Below are positions 35,829-44,257 of a stretch of 64,000 nucleotides of DNA, piece after piece. Position 1 is the stretch's first letter. Each line of letters begins with the position of its first letter. Below the pieces are notes generated by a model. The model was not told the origin of the DNA. It searched no databases and saw only the letters and a list, made by a program, of their open reading frames with translations. Position numbers and translations under genes: made by a program. This DNA comes from Roseibium sp. TrichSKD4. GTDB lineage: Bacteria > Pseudomonadota > Alphaproteobacteria > Rhizobiales > Stappiaceae. The stretch lies in the NCBI RefSeq assembly GCF_000148725.1, contig NZ_GL476313.1:1-64000 (forward strand), written 5' to 3'.

Positions 35829-37319
35829 ATGACCAAGACCTACGATATAGCAGTCATCGGCGGCGGAAACGCAGCCCTTTGTGCAGCAATAACCGCAGCC
35901 GAACAAGGTGCGCATGTGCTGATCCTCGAAACAGCTCCAAAAGCCTATCGCGGTGGCAACTCTCGGCATACCCGGAATTTCAGGTGCATGCACGGTGCAC
36001 CGCTTGGTCCTCTCATAGAGAGCTATGGTGAAGACGAGTATTTTGATGATCTGATCAAAGTCACCGGCGGCAAAACGGATGAACATCTCGCCCGCTTGGC
36101 GATCCGAATATCAGAGGAATGCCTGCCCTGGATGGAAGAGCGTGGCGTTCGGTTTCAGCCATCACTCTCCGGCACACTTTCACTTGCACGCACCAACGCG
36201 TTTTTCATGGGCGGAGGCAAGTCACTGGTAAACGCCTATTACCGCACGGGTGAAAAGCTCGGTGTCGATGTCCATTACGAGGCCAATGTCATTCATCTCG
36301 AGTTGGACGGGGATCAGGTCGCCTTCCTCGATTACACTCATGAAAGAGTAACGCACCGCATCGAACCAAAGGCCACCGTCGTCGCGTCTGGTGGCTTTCA
36401 GGCTGACACAGACTGGCTCACCCGCGCTTGGGGTCCAGCAGCTGAAAACTTCCTCATTCGCGGAACGCCCTACAATCGCGGCGTGGTCCTAGCTGACTTG
36501 CTGGAGCAAGGTGTCAATTCGGTTGGCGACCCAACGCAATGCCACGCTGTTGCCATTGATGGCCGAGCCCCGAAGTTCGATGGTGGGATCGTAACTCGTC
36601 TTGACTGCGTGCCATTTTCGATTGTCGTCAACAAAAACGCAGAACGGTTTTACGACGAAGGTGAAGATGTTTGGCCAAAACGGTATGCGATCTGGGGCCG
36701 GCTGGTTGCCAATCAGCCCGATCAAGTTGGCTATGTCATCATCGATGCCAAATCGCTCAACCTATTCATGCCGTCCGTCTTTCCGCCGATCGAGGCAAAT
36801 AGTCTGGCAGAGCTCGCAGGTGGTCATGGCGATGGTTGCAATTTTGAAGACGAAGACCGGTTCAGCCATGCGCTGCGCTATGCCCATCAGGCGGTCATGT
36901 ACGGTTTTCTGTTGTGCTTTGCCTAAACTTCCGTCGCAACGCTTATGCACTACGTCTTCAACATGCCAGCTCCCTACCCACTGTTGTCACCTCCTAAGGT
37001 CTTAGGCGTTCCGGGCGGTATCTTAATGGTGATAGGAACCATGTGGCTGATGAAACTGAAAATAGCCGCCGATAGACATCTGGGTGCTGAACGCGCCTGG
37101 ACCGGCGAGATGGCGTTCATCCTGCTGCTTTTCCTAGTGGCTGTGACCGGATTGCTTCTTTACGTGCTTGGAAACACTGCAGCGATGCCAGCAATGCTCG
37201 CCATTCATTTGGGTTCTGTCTTGAGTTTCCTTCTCTTAACGCCCTACACAAAAATGGCGCATGGATTTTACCGATTGGCTGCGCTCATCCGGGATGCCCA
37301 GCGTAAGGATATCAGTTAA
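35829..37319 (+). pseudogene. tcuA'-'tcuB deletion fusion with internal stop (tricarballylate dehydrogenase/electron shuttle remnant)
   Basis: The first about 330 codons encode the FAD-binding part of a TcuA-type tricarballylate dehydrogenase (AVIGGGNAALCAAITAAEQG at the N-terminus; RGGNSRHTRNFRCMH). Near 36812-36830 the reading changes without frame loss into the middle of TcuB, the membrane electron-transfer partner (GGHGDGCNFED, then YGFLLCFA). A TAA stop at 36924-36926 interrupts this. The same frame continues after the stop with TSVATLMHYVF, the normal TcuB sequence, to 37319. TcuA has lost its C-terminal quarter to third and TcuB its Fe-S N-terminal part. The product to 36926 would be a 365-aa non-functional hybrid. 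The end overlaps the convergent tctE stop by 8 bp. Confidence 0.8.
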
Positions 37320-38676
37320 TCGGCAAAACGATTTCGGCTTTCAAACCCGGATTGGCGGAGGTGAGGATCAGCTTACCCCCGTGGCGTTGGGCGACACTTT
37401 CCACAATGGGAAGACCTAAACCGCTTCCGCCCCTCCCCTCTTCAACCTGACCAAATCTTTTCAGCGCAATCTCGATCTCATCTGCAGTTAGACCACGCCC
37501 ATCGTCCTGAACTGTGATGACCACCGCTCCATCGTGCAAACCGCAACCAACAGAGATCTGGGAAAGTGTGTCGCCGCCATGACGCAGGGCGTTGTCGATC
37601 AGATTGGTAACTGCCTCCCGGATCATCGTCTGATCTCCATGGAACGAAAACGAGCCTGTCGAGCTTTGCCAATTGATCTGGATGGACGCAGGCCTGCGTC
37701 GTTGCACGTCACGCACGACCTCCTCAATGGTTTCCTTCAGAGGGAACTGATTGCCGGTTTCCTTGGGCGACGTTGATTTTATGCGTTCATAGGCCAACAT
37801 TCGTTGCGCCAACTGGCTTGTTTCCTTGGCCGCGACAACAAGGTCTTCACTGCGCTCTCGCATGGTCTTCTCATCGCGCGCAGACTGCACCGCCTCCGCC
37901 AGCGCCAGAACACCTGCAACAGGCGTTCGAAGTTGGTGCGCGGCATTCGATATAAACTCGTTTTGCGCTTCCATCGTAGTCGATACCTGCCCGAGCAATC
38001 GATTAAGGGTACGCACGATCCCCTCAACCTCAAACGGCACCGCCCGGCGGATTGGTTTCAATTCGTCACTGGAGCGCAAATCAATGGCTTCCTGAAGGTT
38101 TAAAAGCGGCCGCAAACCGATGCGCACCCCAAACCAGACAATTAGGGCAAGCGACGCAATAATCGCTGAAATCGCGATGAACGTTCTCAACATAAGCGCC
38201 CGAACAAAGGCCGTGCGCACCCTGGTGTCCTGCCAAACAGTTGTCGTGAACATGCCGATGAAGCCATCCACCTGCATCTTGGACCGCATCCGTAACCCGC
38301 GCACGTCACGGCCAAGATACTCAGCATTAAAATAGATATATCCGGCCTCTCTATCACCGGCCTTCGGAATACCTACAGGTGGCGTGGCATAGCCTGCGAC
38401 GATCACGCCATCCGGCGCATAAACGTGATAAAAAACCCGTCCACCAGACGTATCTGCCAAAATAGCCTTTGTGCTGGTTGAAAGGGCGTCACCACCCGAA
38501 ATAGCAACATCGTTGGAGATGGAAAGCGCTGCCGACAGAAGGCTGCGGTCAAATACATCTCCCGCCGTCACGCGTGCATTGTTCAACTGCCAGAGCCCCG
38601 CCCCGAAAGCCACCCCAAGCAACGGCAACAAGATAATGAGCGTCAATCGCAGGCGAAGAGAATAGGTTCTCTTCAT
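37312..38676 (-). CDS. tctE: Sensor histidine kinase, TctE type
   Basis: A 454-residue membrane kinase. A first membrane helix (LRLTLIILLPLLGVAFGAGLW) and a second near residue 170 enclose a periplasmic sensor of the TctE N-terminal type (FYHVYAPDGVIVAGY). A HAMP-like linker follows, then the HisKA box with phospho-acceptor histidine in ISNAAHQLRTPVAG near 243. The ATPase domain has NLIDNALRHGG and DDGRGLTADE plus GGSGLGLPIV. The ATG overlaps the response-regulator stop by four bases. Tricarboxylate sensing is inferred from the adjacent tctC/tctA genes. Confidence 0.9.
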   Translation of the reverse strand: MKRTYSLRLRLTLIILLPLLGVAFGAGLWQLNNARVTAGDVFDRSLLSAALSISNDVAISGGDALSTSTKAILADTSGGRVFYHVYAPDGVIVAGYATPPVGIPKAGDREAGYIYFNAEYLGRDVRGLRMRSKMQVDGFIGMFTTTVWQDTRVRTAFVRALMLRTFIAISAIIASLALIVWFGVRIGLRPLLNLQEAIDLRSSDELKPIRRAVPFEVEGIVRTLNRLLGQVSTTMEAQNEFISNAAHQLRTPVAGVLALAEAVQSARDEKTMRERSEDLVVAAKETSQLAQRMLAYERIKSTSPKETGNQFPLKETIEEVVRDVQRRRPASIQINWQSSTGSFSFHGDQTMIREAVTNLIDNALRHGGDTLSQISVGCGLHDGAVVITVQDDGRGLTADEIEIALKRFGQVEEGRGGSGLGLPIVESVAQRHGGKLILTSANPGLKAEIVLPIN

Positions 38677-39344
38677 TGGCCGGATGCTCCTATCGAATAG
38701 CCAATCCCTCGCTGAACCTGAATGCTCACACCATACGAGGACAGTCGCTTTCTAAGGCGGGACACATAGACCTCGATGACCTTTTCGTCGCTCTCGCTCC
38801 CCGCACCGTAAAGATGATCGAGCAAAGCTCCTTTCGACAAGGCTCGCCCCTGCGCTTCTGCTAGGGCAGACAACAGAACAAGCTCACGCCGTGGCACATC
38901 AAGGACCGTGTCGCCATGCAAAAGCTGCAACGCATTTACATCCAGCTTGAGCGTGCCAAGTTTTATGAGTTGACGTGGCGCAGTCGCCTTTCGGCGCCCG
39001 AGAGCGCGCACCCGAGCAGCAAGTTCTTCCATCTCAAATGGCTTGACCAGATAATCATCTGCTCCGGCATCCAATCCCTTGACCCGATCTTGCGTCTCGC
39101 TTCTGGCAGTAAGGAGCAACACCGGCCGCGGGTCCCCTCGCTCCCGAAGTGCGGCAAGGATCTCCAGACCATTTTTTCCAGGTAGATTTATATCGAGGAT
39201 CACAAGGTCCCCGTCTTCTGTTTTAAGAAAAAGATCCGCCTCTTCCCCGTCATGCAACACATCAACAGAATGCCCTGCATCCCGAAGCTGGTAAGCTATC
39301 CCTTTGGAAAGACTGATGTTATCTTCTACTAAAGCTATGCGCAT
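38673..39344 (-). CDS. tctD: OmpR/PhoB-family response regulator, TctD type
   Basis: A 223-residue response regulator. The receiver domain has acidic residues in ALVEDN, phospho-acceptor Asp51 in VILDINLPGKNG, and the conserved lysine in DYLVKPFEMEEL near 101. The C-terminal winged helix has VPRRELVLLSALAEAQGR and EVYVSRLRKRL. The ATG giving MRIALVEDN is chosen over a 36-residue upstream extension that lies in the divergent promoter region. It probably activates tctC and downstream genes through the phased AAGCTT repeats nearby. Confidence 0.92.
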   Translation of the reverse strand: MRIALVEDNISLSKGIAYQLRDAGHSVDVLHDGEEADLFLKTEDGDLVILDINLPGKNGLEILAALRERGDPRPVLLLTARSETQDRVKGLDAGADDYLVKPFEMEELAARVRALGRRKATAPRQLIKLGTLKLDVNALQLLHGDTVLDVPRRELVLLSALAEAQGRALSKGALLDHLYGAGSESDEKVIEVYVSRLRKRLSSYGVSIQVQRGIGYSIGASGQ

Positions 39345-39362
39345 ATTTTTCTTTTTCGATGA

Positions 39363-39379
39363 AAGCTTAATGCAAGCTT
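39363..39379. promoter_or_regulatory. Tandem AAGCTT repeats in the tctD-tctC intergenic region
   Basis: Two AAGCTT hexamers at 39363-39368 and 39374-39379 are spaced by exactly 11 bp, one helical turn. This is the usual format of direct-repeat sites for OmpR/PhoB-type regulators. They lie between the divergent tctD and tctC starts, so TctD is the likely binder. Confidence 0.45.
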
Positions 39380-39469
39380 CGCAGGGAAGACTGCTAGCAT
39401 CAAGGCTCTTGGGAGAGAGCTGAACATACGTGCGCTGTAAGTTCAAGCGCATGCCTTTGGGAGGAAAAT

Positions 39470-40576
39470 ATGGTTGTTTCTAAGCTTGCGCGCCATCTGG
39501 CGCTCAGTGTCGCAGGTGCGTGTCTTGCTCTTGCTCCGTCTCAAATTTCAGCAGCAGAACTTGATCTGTCAGGCAAAACCGTTGAGTGGATTATTCCCTT
39601 TTCTGAGACAGGCGGTTCCGCCAAATGGGCCAACTTCTATGCTCTGCTCCTGAGCGAAGCCCTTCCTGGTCAACCAACAGTCGTCGTCAAGTTCATGCCG
39701 GGTGCAGGGTCCACAAAAGGCGCCAACTGGTTTCAGGGGCAAAACTACTCCGACAGTGAAGGCACGCTGATTTTCGGCTCTTCCGGGTCCACACAATTCC
39801 CGTATCTCTTGGGTGATCCGCGCGTTCGTTATGAGTACAAGGACTGGAATGTGGTTCTCGCCTCTGGCACTGGTGGCGTAGCCTATCTCCCGCCTGACCT
39901 TGCCGAGAAAATGGACGGCAATGACGCAAGCGCACTGCGGGATACGGACTTTATCTACGGTTCACAAGGCGCAACCCGTCTCGACCTTGTGCCACTGCTT
40001 GCTTGGGAAATGCTCGGCCTGAATGTTGAGCCGGTCTTTGGCATCAAGGGTCGCGGTGACGGCCGCCTGATGTTTGAGCGTGGTGAGGCCAACATCGATT
40101 ACCAGACATCGTCTTCCTATCTGAAAGGCGTCACCCCTCTGGTAGAAGCTGGAACAGCCGTTCCGATGATGAGCTGGGGCGCATTGGATGACGATGGCAA
40201 CATTGTCCGTGACCCAACTTTCCCAGACATGCCGACTTTCAAGGAAGTGTGCGAAGCCACAGATGGCTGCGAAACCTCCGGTGAAAAGTGGGATGCATGG
40301 AAAGCCTTCTTCATTGCAGGTTTCCCGGCGCAAAAAATGGTGTTCCTGCCAAACGGTGCATCTGAAGACGCCATTGCGACCTATGAAAAGGCCTTTGAAA
40401 AGGTCAAGGCTCGCGGTGACTTTGCGGACATTTCGTCAGGCCGTCTTGGCAAATACCCGCAAATGACCGGTGCCAAGGCAACCGGTGCGCTCAACAGCGC
40501 AACCAATGTCCCAGACAGTGCGAAGGCCTTTGTCGTTAGCTGGCTAAAAGATCGCTACGGCGTTTCCCTGAAATAG
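39470..40576 (+). CDS. tctC: Tripartite tricarboxylate transporter substrate-binding protein, TctC type
   Basis: A 368-residue periplasmic receptor with a signal peptide (LARHLALSVAGACLALAPSQISA; cleavage near residue 28). The mature start VEWIIPFSETGGSAKWANFY and the MPGAGSTKGANWF segment are characteristic of the TctC/Bug family. It has a strong GGGAGGAAAAT ribosome site. It stands alone because an IS5-family element begins seven bases after its stop and separates it from the tctAB membrane gene. Tricarboxylate as ligand is inferred from the locus. Confidence 0.88.
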   Translation: MVVSKLARHLALSVAGACLALAPSQISAAELDLSGKTVEWIIPFSETGGSAKWANFYALLLSEALPGQPTVVVKFMPGAGSTKGANWFQGQNYSDSEGTLIFGSSGSTQFPYLLGDPRVRYEYKDWNVVLASGTGGVAYLPPDLAEKMDGNDASALRDTDFIYGSQGATRLDLVPLLAWEMLGLNVEPVFGIKGRGDGRLMFERGEANIDYQTSSSYLKGVTPLVEAGTAVPMMSWGALDDDGNIVRDPTFPDMPTFKEVCEATDGCETSGEKWDAWKAFFIAGFPAQKMVFLPNGASEDAIATYEKAFEKVKARGDFADISSGRLGKYPQMTGAKATGALNSATNVPDSAKAFVVSWLKDRYGVSLK

Positions 40577-40582
40577 TCCGCC

Positions 40583-42049
40583 CTGAACAACGTCTAAGCC
40601 ATTGATGTTGCGCGTGGCCGAAGCAATACGCAAATATTCGATTTGACCGGTTTGGGGATGGGGTTTGTGATCCAGAGCAGCAAAATGATCAGTGCATTGA
40701 GGATCAGACGCAGGTTATGACCGGCTGCGGCCAGCAGGGCGTTGATGGCATCGCCATTTTTGCCATTGAGGAAGTTCCGGTCAAGTCGTCCATCTGTTTT
40801 CATGTGGCCGATGGTGGCCTCGATCGCTGATCGTCGTTTCAGCTCACGCTTCATCTGTGCCGTCAGCCCGCGCTTCTGGCCGGAGATCATGACCTTGGCG
40901 TCGCCCTCATAATCATGCCCCCGATAGCCACGGTCCACATAGACACGCTCAGCTTTGGTGCCGCAGACTTTCTCAGCCTGACTGATGGTGTCATTCAAGG
41001 TGTGCCCATCATAGGGATTGCCCTCAAAAGCCCTCGCCGCAAGAACCAATCCTTCCCGATTGGTCGTGGCAATGCCAACCTTGGCCCCGAACTCGTAAGG
41101 TGTTCGCGCCTTGCCCTTGGCAATACAGGCCACTTCCGGCGCATGCATGGAATAAATCTTGTTTTTGTCCTTGGGGGTCTGGGCCAGAAGCCGCTCCACC
41201 AGTCCCAGCAGACGGGAGAACCGGTGCTCAAGACCTTCGTTGCCTGCGATCTTGCGGGAGATGTCGCGATAGACCCGGCCCAGATAGGTCTTCAGCTTTT
41301 TGAGTTCCCGGCGCATCCGCTTGAACTGTTTGGCATGGGCATAACGGCCCGCCATCAAGGCCGCCTTTTTGGCAACTCTGGTATGGCTGCGACGCAAGAT
41401 GATGCCGGCCCTCTTGGCCTGGCGCACCAGAAGCTGCAAGGCCTTGTGATAAAGACGGCTATCGGTGGGATGGGCAATGGCTTTGGGTTGAACGGTCGTA
41501 TCAACCAAGACCCGCTCAAGGCTGCTCTTCTTGATCGTCCCGCTCTCAATCGCAACACCTACCGTAGCAGAAAGAAGCTTTTCCATTCCCTCAGGACCAA
41601 TCCGTTTGCGCCAGCGGGTCATGGTTGAGGGATCAATGGGGAATTGGTGCTGGAAAAACTCAAAACCGCAGAAAGACTGCCAGTAGGGGTTTTCAACCCA
41701 ACGCTCAACCGTCTCTTCATCGGAAAGATCGTACATGTGCTTGAGAAAGTGCAGCCCGGCCATCAGACGCGTTGGTTTGGCCGGTCGTCCCAAGGGGCGA
41801 TAATGCCTGCCGAACTCCGCATCAAATTCATCCCAAGGCATCAGACCAGACAGCCGCACCAACGAATGGTTCATATCGATGATTGCGGCCAGGCGTTCCT
41901 TGAACAGATCGCCACACCGTTTGTTGCGTTTTGAAGGTCTCATGAGAATATGCCAGAAAATGCGTGCTTCGGATCAACTAACCGGCATATTCACACATCC
42001 AAAACCCAATGGGTATCCATACTCTTCAATCAGTTAAGGGGTTTTTCAG
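40583..42049 (-). mobile_element. IS5-family insertion sequence between tctC and tctA
   Basis: The element is about 1.47 kb and carries one full transposase gene on the minus strand. Imperfect terminal inverted repeats are visible: left end CTGAACAACGTCTAAGC (40583-40599); the reverse complement of the right end (42033-42049) reads CTGAAAAACCCCTTAAC, with 12 of 17 positions matching. No clear target duplication was recognised, so the boundaries are good to a few bases only. It splits what was probably one tctC-tctAB operon. Confidence 0.7.
40594..41943 (-). CDS. IS5-family transposase
   Basis: A 449-residue DDE transposase, complete and without internal stops. The N-terminal domain has the IS5-type block FGRHYRPLGRPAKPTRLMAG and WVENPYWQSFCGFEFFQ. 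The catalytic residues fall in VLVDTTVQPKAI (Asp), VYVDRGYRGHDY (Asp) and RRSAIEATIGHMKTDGRL (Glu). The C-terminal hydrophobic stretch (LRLILNALIILLLWI) is usual for this group. The gene occupies almost the whole element. It is oriented against the tct genes. Confidence 0.92.
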   Translation of the reverse strand: MRPSKRNKRCGDLFKERLAAIIDMNHSLVRLSGLMPWDEFDAEFGRHYRPLGRPAKPTRLMAGLHFLKHMYDLSDEETVERWVENPYWQSFCGFEFFQHQFPIDPSTMTRWRKRIGPEGMEKLLSATVGVAIESGTIKKSSLERVLVDTTVQPKAIAHPTDSRLYHKALQLLVRQAKRAGIILRRSHTRVAKKAALMAGRYAHAKQFKRMRRELKKLKTYLGRVYRDISRKIAGNEGLEHRFSRLLGLVERLLAQTPKDKNKIYSMHAPEVACIAKGKARTPYEFGAKVGIATTNREGLVLAARAFEGNPYDGHTLNDTISQAEKVCGTKAERVYVDRGYRGHDYEGDAKVMISGQKRGLTAQMKRELKRRSAIEATIGHMKTDGRLDRNFLNGKNGDAINALLAAAGHNLRLILNALIILLLWITNPIPKPVKSNICVLLRPRATSMA

Positions 42050-42078
42050 CGCGAACGAAATAGGGTCTCCCAGCTTGT

Positions 42079-42102
42079 CCGCTCAGGTCATACCTTGAGC
42101 GG
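42079..42102 (+). terminator. Hairpin upstream of tctA (former tctC-tctA attenuator)
   Basis: Arms CCGCTCAGG and CTTGAGCGG pair at 8 of 9 positions around a 6-nt loop. It resembles the hairpins that follow other binding-protein genes in this window and would have followed tctC before the IS insertion. A possible TTG start for tctA (42095) falls inside it, which argues against that start. Confidence 0.5.
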
Positions 42103-42151
42103 GCAAAGCGAGCCGCAACTTTTATCTATAAAATTTAGTCGGATTGATCCC

Positions 42152-44179
42152 GTGGACATTCTCAGTACCGCTTTGCCTGCGCTCGCGGACGCGGCCGCGC
42201 TTATCTTTCAACCAGCTGTGATGTTTTATCTGGTGCTGGGTGTAGTTATGGGCCTCTGCGTCGGGGTCTTCCCAGGTCTTGGCGGCATTGCCGCCCTTTC
42301 ACTACTTCTGCCGTTCATGTTCGGCATGGACCCGATCCTCGGCCTCGCGCTGATGATCGGCATGGTGGCCGTTGTTCCAACCTCCGATACTTTCGCCTCA
42401 GTTTTGATGGGCATTCCCGGATCCTCGGCCTCACAAGCCACGGTGCTTGACGGCTTTCCAATGGCAAAACGTGGGGAAGCTGCACGCGCGCTTTCGGCTG
42501 CATTTTCGTCCTCTTTGTTTGGTGGCCTTGTTGGCGCTGCATTTCTGACAGTTTTCATTTTGGTCGCCAGACCCATCGTTTTGGAGTTCCGCACTCCGGA
42601 ACTCCTAATGATCACTCTGTTTGGCCTGTCGATGGTTGGCATTCTCGCAGGGCGCGTAGCGATCAAAGGTCTAGTCGCAGCTGGTCTTGGCATGATGATC
42701 GGGACGATCGGCGAAGGTGATAGCGCCGGTGCTCTCCGCATGGCGACCTATGACATGCCCTACCTTACCGATGGACTGAAACTGGTCATCGTGGGCCTCG
42801 GCATCTTCGCCATTCCCGAAATTGTTGCCTTGCTTCGGCAAGACCGAGCCATTTCCGAAGGTGCTGTCCTTGGTGGCGGGTGGCTGAAGGGCGTCAAGGA
42901 TTGGTTTGCCAATATTTGGCTATCGGTCCGCTGTTCCATTATCGGCGTCACTGTCGGTGTCATTCCGGGTCTTGGCGGCTCAGTTGTCGACTGGATTGCC
43001 TACGGGCACACGGTTCAGACCTCCAAGGACAAGTCAAACTTCGGTAGCGGTGATGTCCGCGGTGTCATTGGCCCGGAAAGCTCCAACAATGCCAAAGAAG
43101 GCGGCGGCCTTGTTCCGACGCTCCTATTCGGCATTCCGGGCTCTGGCTCGATGGCTGTTTTCATCGGCGCCGTTGCGCTGTTGGGCTCTGGACAGATCGA
43201 AGTTGGGCCATCGATGCTCAAGAACAATCTCGACATCACCTACGCGATTGTCTGGCTGCTCGCACTTGCCAACGTCGTCGGCACCTTGATCTGCATTGCA
43301 GGCTCTGGAGGGATCGCGCGTCTGACAACAATACCTTTCGGTTTGCTCGCGCCGTTCCTGTTCATGATCATTTCCTTTGCGGCCTTCCAATCTGGTCAAA
43401 ACCTGATGGATCTGGTCGCTCTATTCGGCATAGGACTGCTCGGCATCTTGATGCGCCGCTTTGACTGGTCCCGCCCGGCATTCCTGATCGGATTTGTTCT
43501 TTCCAACCCTGCCGAAACCTACACAAACCAAGCGGTTCAGATCGCCAATTCCCGGTTCCGGAAGGGATTTGAGGAAGGTATCGATTATATCTTCTCGCCA
43601 ATCGTCATCGTGCTTTTGATCATCACGGTGGTCTCCATCTTTGTCGGACTGCGTCAGGCCAAGAACATTCAGGCGGAAGGCGATGTGCCAATTGGCAACA
43701 AGCGCGCGCCACTGGTCTTTCTGCTGTTCATCTTCGCCTACCTGCTGACAGCCTTCATCAATGCGTCCCTCATCCCGGACTACTCCTCAGCGGACCGTGT
43801 CTTCCCGCAATTTGTCGGCTTTGTCTCTCTGGTTGGATGTCTCATTCTCTTCGTGCAAATGCGGCTCAAGCCGGAGACCGATGCGATCTTTGCAGATCGT
43901 GAAGCTGGAAACTCTGAGAACAACCGGCACGGGCTTTGGAACACATTGGCGTGGTTCGCAGGTCTTCTCATCCTGACGTCATTGGTTGGTTTCATTCTGG
44001 CGCTCGCTGTCTTCCTCGTCGCATTCCTGCATTTCCGGGCGGGTCGCACCTGGGGTTTCTCGGCTCTTTATGGCGCGGCAGGCATCACCTTCATGCTGAC
44101 CATGGCATGGCTCTTGAACCGCGACTTCCCTCCAGGACTGTTGCAGTCCGCCATCGACCTCCCATGGCCATTCAAGTGA
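42152..44179 (+). CDS. tctA: Tripartite tricarboxylate transporter membrane protein, TctA fused to TctB-like domain
   Basis: A protein of about 675 residues. Residues 1 to about 490 form the large TctA permease with many helices and the Gly-rich hallmarks VFPGLGGIAALSLLLPF and GIPGSSASQATVLDGFPMAKRG. Residues from about 515 on (NKRAPLVFLLFIFAYLL onward) form a four-helix TctB-like small subunit, normally a separate protein. The start is uncertain: GTG 42152 gives the usual TctA N-terminus, while TTG 42095 would add 19 residues and lies in a hairpin. It should use TctC as receptor and the ion gradient as energy source. Confidence 0.87.
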   Translation: MDILSTALPALADAAALIFQPAVMFYLVLGVVMGLCVGVFPGLGGIAALSLLLPFMFGMDPILGLALMIGMVAVVPTSDTFASVLMGIPGSSASQATVLDGFPMAKRGEAARALSAAFSSSLFGGLVGAAFLTVFILVARPIVLEFRTPELLMITLFGLSMVGILAGRVAIKGLVAAGLGMMIGTIGEGDSAGALRMATYDMPYLTDGLKLVIVGLGIFAIPEIVALLRQDRAISEGAVLGGGWLKGVKDWFANIWLSVRCSIIGVTVGVIPGLGGSVVDWIAYGHTVQTSKDKSNFGSGDVRGVIGPESSNNAKEGGGLVPTLLFGIPGSGSMAVFIGAVALLGSGQIEVGPSMLKNNLDITYAIVWLLALANVVGTLICIAGSGGIARLTTIPFGLLAPFLFMIISFAAFQSGQNLMDLVALFGIGLLGILMRRFDWSRPAFLIGFVLSNPAETYTNQAVQIANSRFRKGFEEGIDYIFSPIVIVLLIITVVSIFVGLRQAKNIQAEGDVPIGNKRAPLVFLLFIFAYLLTAFINASLIPDYSSADRVFPQFVGFVSLVGCLILFVQMRLKPETDAIFADREAGNSENNRHGLWNTLAWFAGLLILTSLVGFILALAVFLVAFLHFRAGRTWGFSALYGAAGITFMLTMAWLLNRDFPPGLLQSAIDLPWPFK

Positions 44180-44257
44180 GGGCGAGATGCTTGCAAACGT
44201 TTCATATCCAAACAGGTATCGATCAATGGCGTTGATCGTAACAAGCGAGGCCACCTC

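Noticed and set aside
40915-41628. A 237-codon plus-strand open frame within the IS5 element
   Set aside because: It is the reverse strand of a transposase with a complete DDE triad, and its translation shows no known domain.
42095-42151. TTG start giving 19 more residues to TctA
   Set aside because: The TTG sits inside a hairpin and the added residues do not resemble TctA N-termini; GTG 42152 is preferred, with some doubt remaining.
42226-42741. A 171-codon minus-strand open frame opposite tctA
   Set aside because: It is antisense to the Gly-rich TctA hallmark region; its Pro/Arg-rich translation is typical of shadow frames.
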